Both the position numbers and the translations under genes were made by a program. Below are positions 30,434 through 41,614 of a stretch of 64,000 nt of DNA, in pieces; position 1 is the stretch's first letter, and each line of letters begins with the position of its first letter. Under the pieces are notes generated by a model that saw only the letters and a program-made list of their open reading frames with translations, was not told where the DNA came from and searched no databases. This DNA is from Otis tarda (taxonomy: Eukaryota > Chordata > Aves > Otidiformes > Otididae), in assembly GCA_026413225.1 (NCBI GenBank), contig JAPMTP010000101.1, positions 1 through 64,000 of the forward strand, read 5' to 3'.

Positions 30434-33292
30434 ATGGGTAAACTAAAATGGAGCCAAAAAAGAAACTAATTACATGACTGTAAAGAAGAAAGAGAAGAAA
30501 GAGATAAGTCAGAATAATTAGGAAAGTAAAGGCAAATACTGGGAAAAAATAAATGCCCAGGAACCAAATAGAAACCTAGAAAGAATAACTAAAACCCAAA
30601 GCTGCTAAGTAAGGACATATTACAACTGAAAAATAAGGGGACCAGCCACAAGAAAAGTATCTAAGAAAGGCAAATGGTAATCGGGAAATAACGACAGCAA
30701 CAACAACAAAAAAGGCATTTCTGACACGCAACTGCAATGGAGAACTACAAAGGTGGCGTTCAAAAGCGATGGCGCGGAGGGAGGATGAGAGAAGATTCAG
30801 GATCAAGAGAACAAGTTAAAGATAGCAATCGGGACAGAATTAGACAGAAAGTTTTAAAACCAACGGGGAATAACGAAATGGGGTTAAAAATTCCCAAATA
30901 GCACGGTCCACCTAAGAGACCTACAAAATTTGAAAAGCGAGGGCACTACAGATAGTCGGGACGTAATTAAAAAAAAAATAAAGATAGCAAAATAAATGCA
31001 GAAACCAGATAGGAGTAAAGAGAACATTTCAAAAGCAATTGAAGATGAAGGAAATAAGGAAAAAAATGGAAAAAAAAAAAAAACCAAACCAGTGTCGTCC
31101 AACAAAAATAAAAATGTAGAAAGAGAATTTTCGAAGTGAGGGTTCTGTGGAAGAACAAGAAATTATTATGTATGAACTGCAAAGGGCATAAAAGTAGGCA
31201 CTGAATGAATGCTGAAAAAGCAATGGGGAAATGGGAAATAAAATGAAAGCTAAAAAATAGGGACAGCACGCTGAAAGAGACTTAGAAAGAAAGTTTCAAA
31301 ACCCAGAATGCTAAGGAAATAAATAGTTTCTTAAAAGACAGCAGAGGGAAAGAAAAGTAGACGCAGAAAATGGTGAGTGTTAGAGAAAATAAGACAAAAA
31401 CTAAAAAAAAAAAAAAAAAAATACAGACAGCTACCTAAAACAGATGTATTAAGCAAAATGAAGCATTCGGGGTACTGAGCAAACGTGAGCAATAATTTAA
31501 AAACCAAGAAATAAAGACAGCAAGCAAGATAAATGTACAAAATCTTTTAAATTACAGGGAGTAGGGAGATTAACACACAAAAAAAACAAACCACAAAGTT
31601 ACATCGAACTAAAACAGGGACATAGAAAGAAAATCAAAAGGGCGCCAACAGTAACGAAAGAGGAGAAAAAAGTCGACATATAAAGAAGCTTTTAAGAGTG
31701 AGGCAGATCAGGGAAATACACGTTAAAATTTCTAACGAGGGACGATAAACTAACAGAAACGTAGCAAAAATTTCAAAGGCAGTGACACAAACAAAATGCA
31801 ATAGCTAAATAACAGATGACAAAATAAGGACAGAGATAAAAGTAGAAAATTGAAATGGTTAGGGATGAGAGCAACATAGAGGAAACTTTTAAACCACACA
31901 AGTACCTAAAACAGCAGTAGAAAGAAAATTTAGAAAGTAAAGGCACTTATTTCAACAGGAAAAAAATAAAAAATGTGAAGACAGCAAATAAAAGCAAAAA
32001 GAAAATGTCAAAAGCAACAGAGATTAAGAAAATGAAATAAAATCGATAAACACTAATGGCAAACTGAAATGGAAAAGTAGAAGTACAATTTACCATGCGA
32101 AGGGATGAAGAACAGAGGAATGACCAAATAGGGCTTGTAAACTACACAGATGAAATCACCGCAATGCAATTTAAAAGGTAGAAGACAGGCACAAAGAAAT
32201 GAAAAACACAGGCGGAGAACACGATGAGTGGAGATGAAAAGGCAAAATTTAGAACACAACAAAGTACAATTCCCAGAAGGAACAATGAGGAAATAAGACC
32301 AAGGGCCTTAATGAAAAAAAAATAATAAATACCAATGTCAAACAAAAACGTAGATAGAGAAGGAAAATGTAAAAAGCAACAGCGCTAGGGAAAACTGAGG
32401 GGGTGGCGCGGGAAAGGTTAGAAACTAATAATGCCGAAAGACGTAAAAGTAGACAATTTTTTAAAGCCCGGGGTTTAGGAGAAGAAAGAACACACAATAC
32501 AGTCAGAGAAGTAAAACGCAAACAGAGACAGATATTTGTAAAAGTGGTGGTGCTAAAAACAGACAAGAAAGAAAATGGAGAAAAGAATAAGTGACCAAGA
32601 TAAAGGTAGACACAGGGGGCGGGGGGGGGAAGACAAGACATCAAGCATTAGGGAAATAGAGACAGCAGAATGAAACAGAGATGTTAAAAGAATCTCTAAA
32701 AAGCCAGGATGCTAAGGAAAGACGAGAAATAACAAACAAAAAAACCCAGCAAACATAATAATAGTCAGTCGGTGATGAGTATCAGGGAAATAGAGAAAAA
32801 TTTCAAACCCAGAAATTACAAACTGTAACAAGGACCTAGAAAGACAGTTTTAAAATCAAAGGCGTGAATACAGACAAGAAATATTTTTTTTTGTTTTGAA
32901 GATAGCCAACAGAATAAAAGTACAGAGAAAACGGTAGATGCAAATAAGATTAAGGTTATAAGGAGAAAGCAGGTAGCGACAGCAAGAAAAAGAAAAATGA
33001 TGAAAAGCAACGTAAAGCGCAATGGCGCTATGGAAAAAAAAAAGAAAATATAATTAAAGATTATGATAGCAGACAAGGTCAAATTAGAAAATTTGAAAAG
33101 CAAAAGCACGAAAGTAATAGCAACATCCCACTAAAATGCAGACAGATATACATTTTTAAAAGTGACAGTAGAAAGGAAAAAGAAATAATTAGAACAAGAA
33201 TGCAGAAAAATAAAGACAAAAATGATAAAAGGAGACTCAGCATTTTAAAAGCAACAGGGATTAGGGAAATGGAAAAAAAAAAAAAACCCAGC
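30434..33292 (+). repeat. Macrosatellite unit 1, short type (2859 bp)
   Basis: Measured from one ATGGGTAAACTAAAATGG landmark to the next. Short type: it lacks ~195 bp between GAGGAGAAA and ...TATAAAGAAGC (junction near 31660-31685) and lacks the ATGTAC hexamer after CACAAGTAC (31905). Internal submonomers share a core TTT-n-AAAAGC followed by a G-rich word and AGGAAAT, spaced about 80-100 bp. No coding potential. Confidence 0.9.
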
Positions 33293-33297
33293 ATGGG
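33293..33297. repeat. Target-site duplication, left copy (ATGGG)
   Basis: ATGGG precedes the 5' LTR and is repeated at 35883-35887 after the 3' LTR. The empty site is visible in the other units as CAGCATGGGTAAAC, which confirms a 5-bp duplication. Confidence 0.9.
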
Positions 33298-34434
33298 TGT
33301 CGTGGTTTTGTTAGTGAGGGGGGGCCTAAGGTGGTAGCTTCTGCAGGAAACTGCTAGAAGTCGGTCCCCTTTGTTCAGTGGACTCGGCCAGGCCTAGGGC
33401 GGACCTGCTGCTGGCCAAGGTCGAGCGGATTGGTAGCAGAATGTCCCGTGATAACGCCTCTGCGATAACGTATTTAAGAAGGGGAAAACAGAAAAAAAAA
33501 GAAGAGAAGATGTGAAGAAGCTGAGCGGGGGCGGAGGTGCAGAGGGGGAGGCGCAGGCCTCCTGGGCCTTGCAGGCCTCACCCTCTGGCCTCTTGCCAGG
33601 CGACCGACTGGGCCCGACTCGGCCCGGCCCGGCTGCAAGAAGTGGAGAGGAGATGAGAAGTGAATAAGATGTAAAAAGATCCTGAGAGACATCTACCACC
33701 CTGTTGTGAGGAACAGCTGCAGACGCCAAGGTCAGTTCAGAAGGAGGGGGAGGAGTAATGCGGCTCCTGGCCAAGATTCCCCTGCAGCCTGTGGTGACGA
33801 CCATGGTGGAGCAGGTTGTCCCCCTGCAGCCCATGGAGGTCCACGGAGGAGCAGAGATCCACTTGGAGCCCGTGAAGGACCCCGTACCGGGGGAGGTGGA
33901 TGCCTGAAGGCGGCTGTGGCCCGTGGAGGGCCCGCTGGGACAGCCGTTCTGGAGAGACTGTACTCCATGGAAGAGATGACCCACGCCGGAGCAGTTTCGT
34001 GAAGGACTGTGGCCCGTGGGAGGGACCCCACGATGGAGCAGGGGAGGAATGTGAGGAGTTCTTCCCCCGACCATGAAGCAGCGGCATGAAACAACGTATG
34101 ATGAACTGACTGCAACCCCCATTCCCTCTTCCCCCCTGTGCCGCTCGGGGGGGGGAAGGTAGTAGAGAAAATGTTAAGCTTGGGAAGAGGGAGGGGTGGA
34201 TGGAGGTTATCTTGTTCTCTGTCTCATTATCCTGCTGTTTGTAGTAATAAATGAATAGTTTTCCCCAAGACGAGTCTGTTTTGCCCGTGACGGTAACTTT
34301 AAGGATTTCTCCCTGTCCTTATCTCAAACCTCGAGCCGTTTTTCCTTATATTTTCTCTCCCTGTTCTCTCGGAGGGTGGGGGGAGTGAGAGAGAGACTGC
34401 GTAGTCTGGTCCTGATCAGGGCTGAACTACGACA
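33298..34434 (+). repeat. 5' LTR
   Basis: Begins TGTCGTGG and ends CTACGACA. It has a TATTTAAG box at 33471-33478 and AATAAA at 34246-34251. The order of TATA, then poly(A) signal, then a T-rich stretch fits a U3-R-U5 layout. Confidence 0.9.
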
Positions 34435-34441
34435 GTTATTT

Positions 34442-34459
34442 TGGCGCCCAACGTGGGGC
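34442..34459 (+). other. Primer-binding site, tRNA-Lys(1,2) type
   Basis: TGGCGCCCAACGTGGGGC, seven bases after the 5' LTR, is the 18-nt complement of the 3' end of the lysine tRNA used as primer by several betaretrovirus-like elements. Its match and spacing fix the strand of the element as +. Confidence 0.85.
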
Positions 34460-34743
34460 TCGAGGAATTTGAGATAAGGATTGAGTTTAATTGGGAGCGG
34501 TAATGGGCAAAACAGGGATTGAACTTGACAAAAGAGCAAAATGATTAGGGGAAAATTTATGTTCTGATTGTGGTGAAGGGATAAGTGGTGAATTGTGTGT
34601 AAATTGCCTGGTATATCCACAGTTGGTGTTTTGAGGATATTATTTTGATTCTTGGTGCGGGGAATTCTTTTTCTTTTCTGTTGATGTGTGTGCATTTTAA
34701 TTAGAATTCTTAAATACGTAATTCGCAGAGGCGAGGGGTGGAA
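34460..34743 (+). other. Element interior with polypurine tract
   Basis: 284 bp between the primer site and the 3' LTR. An ATG at 34503 opens a 13-codon frame beginning Met-Gly, the form of a myristoylated gag start, but it stops at once. The last 15 bases, GAGGCGAGGGGTGGAA (from 34728), serve as polypurine tract. Nothing else is recognised. Confidence 0.7.
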
Positions 34744-35882
34744 TGTCGTGGTTTTGTTAGTGAGGGGGGGCCTAAGGTGGTAGCTTCTGCAGGAAACTGC
34801 TAGAAGTCGGTCCCCTTTGTTCAGTGGACTCGGCCAGGCCTAGGGCGGACCTGCTGCTGGCCAAGGTCGAGCGGATTGGTAGCAGAATGTCCCGTGATAA
34901 CGCCTCTGCGATAACGTATTTAAGAAGGGGAAAACAGAAAAAAAAAAGAAGAGAAGATGTGAAGAAGCTGAGCGGGGGCGGAGGTGCAGAGGGGGAGGCG
35001 CAGGCCTCCTGGGCCTTGCAGGCCTCACCCTCTGGCCTCTTGCCAGGCGACCGACTGGGCCCGACTCGGCCCGGCCCGGCTGCAAGAAGTGGAGAGGAGA
35101 TGAGAAGTGAATAAGATGTAAAAAGATCCTGAGAGACATCTACCACCCTGTTGTGAGGAACAGCTGCAGACGCCAAGGTCAGTTCAGAAGGAGGGGGAGG
35201 AGTAATGCGGCTCCTGGCCAAGATTCCCCTGCAGCCTGTGGTGACGACCATGGTGGAGCAGGTTGTCCCCCTGCAGCCCATGGAGGTCCACGGAGGAGCA
35301 GAGATCCACTTGGAGCCCGTGAAGGACCCCGTACCGGGGGAGGTGGATGCCTGAAGGCGGCTGTGGCCCGTGGAGGGCCCGCTGGGACAGCCGTTCTGGA
35401 GAGACTGTACTCCATGGAAGAGATGACCCACGCCGGAGCAGTTTCGTGAAGGACTGTGGCCCGTGGGAGGGACCCCACGATGGAGCAGGGGAGGAATGTG
35501 AGGAGTTCTTCCCCCGACCATGAAGCAGCGGCATGAAACAACGTATGATGAACTGACTGCAACCCCCATTCCCTCTTCCCCCCTGTGCCGCTCGGGGGGG
35601 GGGAAGGTAGTAGAGAAAATGTTAAGCTTGGGAAGAGGGAGGGGTGGATGGAGGTTATCTTGTTCTCTGTCTCATTATCCTGCTGTTTGTAGTAATAAAT
35701 GAATAGTTTTCCCCAAGACGAGTCTGTTTTGCCCGTGACGGTAACTTTAAGGATTTCTCCCTGTCCTTATCTCAAACCTCGAGCCGTTTTTCCTTATATT
35801 TTCTCTCCCTGTTCTCTCGGAGGGTGGGAGGAGTGAGAGAGAGACTGCGTAGTCTGGTCCTGATCAGGGCTGAACTACGACA
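34744..35882 (+). repeat. 3' LTR
   Basis: Near-identical to the 5' LTR, with one extra A (near 34938) and one extra G (near 35594). TATTTAAG is at 34917-34924 and AATAAA at 35694-35699. Confidence 0.9.
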
Positions 35883-38750
35883 ATGGGTAAACTAAAATGG
35901 AGCCAAAAAAAGAAACTAATTACATGACTGTAAAGAAGAAAGAGAAGAAAGAGATAAGTCAGAATAATTAGGAAAGTAAAGGCAAATACTGGGAAAAAAT
36001 AAATGCCCAGGAACCAAATAGAAACCTAGAAAGAATAACTAAAACCCAAAGCTGCTAAGTAAGGACATATTACAACTGAAAAATAAGGGGACCAGCCACA
36101 AGAAAAGTATCTAAGAAAGGCAAATGGTAATCGGGAAATAACGACAGCAACAACAACAAAAAAGGCATTTCTGACACGCAACTGCAATGGAGAACTACAA
36201 AGGTGGCGTTCAAAAGCGATGGCGCGGAGGGAGGATGAGAGAAGATTCAGGATCAAGAGAACAAGTTAAAGATAGCAATCGGGACAGAATTAGACAGAAA
36301 GTTTTAAAACCAACGGGGAATAACGAAATGGGGTTAAAAATTCCCAAATAGCACGGTCCACCTAAGAGACCTACAAAATTTGAAAAGCGAGGGCACTACA
36401 GATAGTCGGGACGTAATTAAAAAAAAAATAAAGATAGCAAAATAAATGCAGAAACCAGATAGGAGTAAAGAGAACATTTCAAAAGCAATTGAAGATGAAG
36501 GAAATAAGGAAAAAAATGGAAAAAAAAAAAAACCAAACCAGTGTCGTCCAACAAAAATAAAAATGTACAAAGAGAATTTTCGAAGTGAGGGTTCTGTGGA
36601 AGAACAAGAAATTATTATGTATGAACTGCAAAGGACATAAAAGTAGGCACTGAATGAATGCTGAAAAAGCAATGGGGAAATGGGAAATAAAATGAAAGCT
36701 AAAAAAATAGGGACAGCACGCTGAAAGAGACTTAGAAAGAAAGTTTCAAAACCCAGAATGCTAAGGAAATAAATAGTTTCTTAAAAGACAGCAGAGGGAA
36801 AGAAAAGTAGACGCAGAAAATGGTGAGTGTTAGAGAAAATAAGACAAAAACTAAAAAAAAAAAAAAAAAAAAAAAAATACAGACAGCTACCTAAAACAGA
36901 TGTATTAAGCAAAATGAAGCATTCGGGGTACTGAGCAAACGTGAGCAATAATTTAAAAACCAAGAAATAAAGACAGCAAGCAAGATAAATGTACAAAATC
37001 TTTTAAATTACAGGGAGTAGGGAGATTAACACACAAAAAAACCAAACCACAAAGTTACATCGAACTAAAACAGGGACATAGAAAGAAAATCAAAAGGGCG
37101 CCAACAGTAACGAAAGAGGAGAAAAAAAGTCGACATATAAAGAAGCTTTTAAGAGTGAGGCAGATCAGGGAAATACACGTTAAAATTTCTAACGAGGGAC
37201 GATAAACTAACAGAAACGTAGCAAAAATTTCAAAGGCAGTGACACAAACAAAATGCAATAGCTAAATAACAGATGACAAAATAAGGACAGAGATAAAAGT
37301 AGAAAATTGAAATGGTTAGGGCTGAGAGCAACATAGAGGAAACTTTTAAACCACACAAGTACCTAAAACAGCAATAGAAAGAAAATTTAGAAAGTAAAGG
37401 CACTTATTTCAACAGGAAAAAAATAAAAAATGTGAAGACAGCAAATAAAAGCAAAAAGAAAATGTCAAAAGCAACAGAGATTAAGAAAATGAAATAAAAT
37501 CGATAAACACTAATGGCAAACTGAAATGGAAAAGTAGAAGTACAATTTACCATGCGAAGGGATGAAGAACAGAGGAATGACCAAATAGGGCTTGTAAACT
37601 ACACAGATGAAATCACCGCAATGCAATTTAAAAGGTAGAAGACAGGCACAAAGAAATGAAAAACACAGGCGGAGAACACGATGAGTGGAGATGAAAAGGC
37701 AAAATTTAGAACACAACAAAGTACAATTCCCAGAAGGAACAATGAGGAAATAAGACCAAGGGCCTTAATGAAAAAAAAATAATAAATACCAATGTCAAAC
37801 TAAAACGTAGATAGAGAAGGAAAATGTAAAAAGCAACAGCGCTAGGGAAAACTGAGGGGGGTGGCGCGGGAAAGGTTAGAAACTAATAATGCCGAAAGAC
37901 GTAAAAGTAGACAATTTTTAAAGCCCGGGGTTTAGGAGAAGAAAGAACACACAATACAGTCAGAGAAGTAAAACGCAAACAGAGACAGATATTTGTAAAA
38001 GTGGTGGTGCTAAAAACAGACAAGAAAGAAAATGGAGAAAAGAATAAGTGACCAAGATAAAGGTAGACACAGGGGGCGGGGGGGGGGGAAGACAAGACAT
38101 CAAGCATTAGGGAAATAGAGACAGCAGAATGAAACAGAGATGTTAAAAGAATCTCTAAAAAGCCAGGATGCTAAGGAAAGACGAGAAATAACAAACAAAA
38201 AAAACCCAGCAAACATAATAATAGTCAGTCGGTGATGAGTATCAGGGAAATAGAGAAAAATTTCAAACCCAGAAATTACAAACTGTAACAAGGACCTAGA
38301 AAGACAGTTTTAAAATCAAAGGCGTGAATACAGACAAGAAATATTTTTTTTTGTTTTAAAGATAGCCAACAGAATAAAAGTACAGAGAAAACGGTAGATG
38401 CAAATAAGATTAAGGTTATAAGGAGAAAGCAGGTAGCGACAGCAAGAAAAAGAAAAATGATGAAAAGCAACGTAAAGCGCAATGGCGCTATGGAAAAAAA
38501 AAAGAAAATATAATTAAAGATTATGATAGCAGACAAGGTCAAATTAGAAAATTTGAAAAGCAAAAGCACGAAAGTAATAGCAACATCCCACTAAAATGCA
38601 GACAGATATACATTTTTAAAAGTGACAGTAGAAAGGAAAAAGAAATAATTAGAACAAGAATGCAGAAAAATAAAGACAAAAATGATAAAAGGAGACTCAG
38701 CATTTTAAAAGCAACAGGGATTAGGGAAATGGAAAAAAAAAAAACCCAGC
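35883..38750 (+). repeat. Macrosatellite unit 2, short type (2868 bp)
   Basis: Continues the array immediately after the LTR element, starting with the right-hand ATGGG duplication. Short-type junction near 37120-37140. Very close to unit 1 in sequence and in diagnostic sites (GGACATAAAAG here versus GGGCATAAAAG in unit 1). Confidence 0.9.
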
Positions 38751-41614
38751 ATGGGTAAACTAAAATGGAGCCAAAAAAAGAAACTAATTACATGACTGTA
38801 AAGAAGAAAGAGAAGAAAGAGATAAGTCAGAATAATTAGGAAAGTAAAGGCAAATACTGGGAAAAAATAAATGCCCAGGAACCAAATAGAAACCTAGAAA
38901 GAATAACTAAAACCCAAAGCTGCTAAGTAAGGACATATTACAACTGAAAAATAAGGGGACCAGCCACAAGAAAAGTATCTAAGAAAGGCAAATGGTAATC
39001 GGGAAATAACGACAGCAACAACAACAAAAAAGGCATTTCTGACACGCAACTGCAATGGAGAACTACAAAGGTGGCGTTCAAAAGCGATGGCGCGGAGGGA
39101 GGATGAGAGAAGATTCAGGATCAAGAGAACAAGTTAAAGATAGCAATCGGGACAGAATTAGACAGAAAGTTTTAAAACCAACGGGGAATAACGAAATGGG
39201 GTTAAAAATTCCCAAATAGCACGGTCCACCTAAGAGACCTACAAAATTTGAAAAGCGAGGGCACTACAGATAGTCGGGACGTAATTAAAAAAAATAAAGA
39301 TAGCAAAATAAATGCAGAAACCAGATAGGAGTAAAGAGAACATTTCAAAAGCAATTGAAGATGAAGGAAATAAGGAAAAAAATGGAAAAAAAAAAACCAA
39401 ACCAGTGTCGTCCAACAAAAATAAAAATGTACAAAGAGAATTTTCGAAGTGAGGGTTCTGTGGAAGAACAAGAAATTATTATGTATGAACTGCAAAGGAC
39501 ATAAAAGTAGGCACTGAATGAATGCTGAAAAAAGCAATGGGGAAATGGGAAATAAAATGAAAGCTAAAAAAATAGGGACAGCACGCTGAAAGAGACTTAG
39601 AAAGAAAGTTTCAAAACCGAGAATGCTAAGGAAATAAATAGTTTCTTAAAAGACAGCAGAGGGAAAGAAAAGTAGACGCAGAAAATGGTGAGTGTTAGAG
39701 AAAATAAGACAAAAACTAAAAAAAAAAAAAAAAAAAATACAGACAGCTACCTAAAACAGATGTATTAAGCAAAATGAAGATTCGGGGTACTGAGCAAACG
39801 TGAGCAATAATTTAAAAACCAAGAAATAAAGACAGCAAGCAAGATAAATGTACAAAATCTTTTAAATTACAGGGAGTAGGGAGATTAACACACAAAAAAA
39901 ACAAACCACAAAGTTACATCGAACTAAAACAGGGACATAGAAAGAAAATCAAAAGGGCGCCAACAGTAACAGTAACGAAAGAGGAGAAAAAAAGTCGACA
40001 TATAAAGAAGCTTTTAAGAGTGAGGCAGATCAGGGAAATACACGTTAAAATTTCTAATGAGGGACGATAAACTAACAGAAACGTAGCAAAAATTTCAAAG
40101 GCAGTGACACAAACAAAATGCAATAGCTAAATAACAGATGACAAAATAAGGACAGAGATAAAAGTAGAAAATTGAAATGGTTAGGGATGAGAGCAATATA
40201 GAGGAAACTTTTAAACCACACAAGTACCTAAAACAGCAGTAGAAAGACAATTTAGAAAGTAAAGGCACTTATTTCAACAGGAAAAAAATAAAAAATGTGA
40301 AGACAGCAAATAAAAGTAAAAAGAAAATGTCAAAAGCAACAGAGATTAAGAAAATAAAATAAAATCGATAAACACTAATGGCAAACTGAAACGGAAAGGT
40401 AGAAGTACAATTTACCATGCGAAGGGATGAAGAACAGAGGAATGACCAAATAGGGCTTGTAAACTACACAGATGAAATCACCGCAATGCAATTTAAAAGG
40501 TAGAAGACAGGCACAAAGAAATGAAAAACACAGGCGGAGAACACGATGAGTGGAGATGAAAAGGCAAAATTTAGAACACAACAAAGTACAATTCCCAGAA
40601 GGAACAATGAGGAAATAAGACCAAGGGCCTTAATGAAAAAAAAATAATAAATACCAATGTCAAACTAAAACGTAGATAGAGAAGGAAAATGTAAAAAGCA
40701 ACAGCGCTAGGGAAAACTGAGGGGGTGGCGCGGGAAAGGTTAGAAACTAATAATGCCGAAAGACGTAAAAGTAGACAATTTTTAAAGCCCGGGGTTTAGG
40801 AGAAGAAAGAACACACAATACAGTCAGAGAAGTAAAACGCAAACAGAGACAGATATTTGTAAAAGTGGTGGTGCTAAAAACAGACAAGAAAGAAAATGGA
40901 GAAAAGAATAAGTGACCAAGATAAAGGTAGACACAGGGGGCGGGGGGGGGAAGACAAGACATCAAGCATTAGGGAAATAGAGACAGCAGAATGAAACAGA
41001 GATGTTAAAAGAATCTCTAAAAAGCCAGGATGCTAAGGAAAGACGAGAAATAACAAACAAAAAAACCCAGCAAACATAATAATAGTCACTCGGTGATGAG
41101 TATCAGGGAAATAGAGAAAAATTTCAAACCCAGAAATTACAAACTGTAACAAGGACCTAGAAAGACAGTTTTAAAATCAAAGGCGTGAATACAGACAAGA
41201 AATATTTTTTTTTGTTTTAAAGATAGCCAACAGAATAAAAGTACAGAGAAAACGGTAGATGCAAATAAGATTAAGGTTATAAGGAGAAAGCAGGTAGCGA
41301 CAGCAAGAAAAAGAAAAATGATGAAAAGCAACGTAAAGCGCAATGGCGCTATGGAAAAAAAAAAAAAAGAAAATATAATTAAAGATTATGATAGCAGACA
41401 AGGTCAAATTAGAAAATTTGAAAAGCAAAAGCACGAAAGTAATAGCAACATCCCACTAAAATGCAGACAGATATACATTTTTAAAAGTGACAGTAGAAAG
41501 GAAAAAGAAATAATTAGAACAAGAATGCAGAAAAATAAAGACAAAAGTGATAAAAGGAGACTCAGCATTTTAAAAGCAACAGGGATTAGGGAAATGGAAA
41601 AAAAAAAACCCAGC
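38751..41614 (+). repeat. Macrosatellite unit 3, short type (2864 bp)
   Basis: Short type, with a private 6-bp duplication (AGTAACAGTAACG, 39966-39978). It is the last short unit before the long-type block. It lacks one C in AATGAAGATTCGG (39773), a variant shared with the long units rather than with units 1 and 2 (AATGAAGCATTCGG). Confidence 0.9.

Larger units (their letters stand above)
33298..35882 (+). mobile_element. Young LTR element with very short interior (LTR-PBS-PPT-LTR)
   Basis: Two LTRs of 1137 and 1139 bp in direct orientation, TGTCG...CGACA ends, a 5-bp target duplication, a primer-binding site, and a purine-rich tract just before the 3' LTR. The interior is only 309 bp and has no gag, pol or env; mobilisation would need proteins from elsewhere. 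By eye the LTRs differ by one substitution (G/A near 34380 versus 35829) and two homopolymer length changes, so insertion is recent. The LTR has the layout of common avian class II/III LTRs (GGAGCAG-rich middle, AATAAA, GTCTGTTTTGCCCGTGACGG). Minus frames inside the LTRs (for example 33394-34122) are by-products. Confidence 0.92.

Noticed and set aside
33394..35569. Large minus frames (242 and 265 codons) and several nested ones
   Set aside because: Lie antisense inside the two identical LTRs; their apparent conservation is only LTR duplication.
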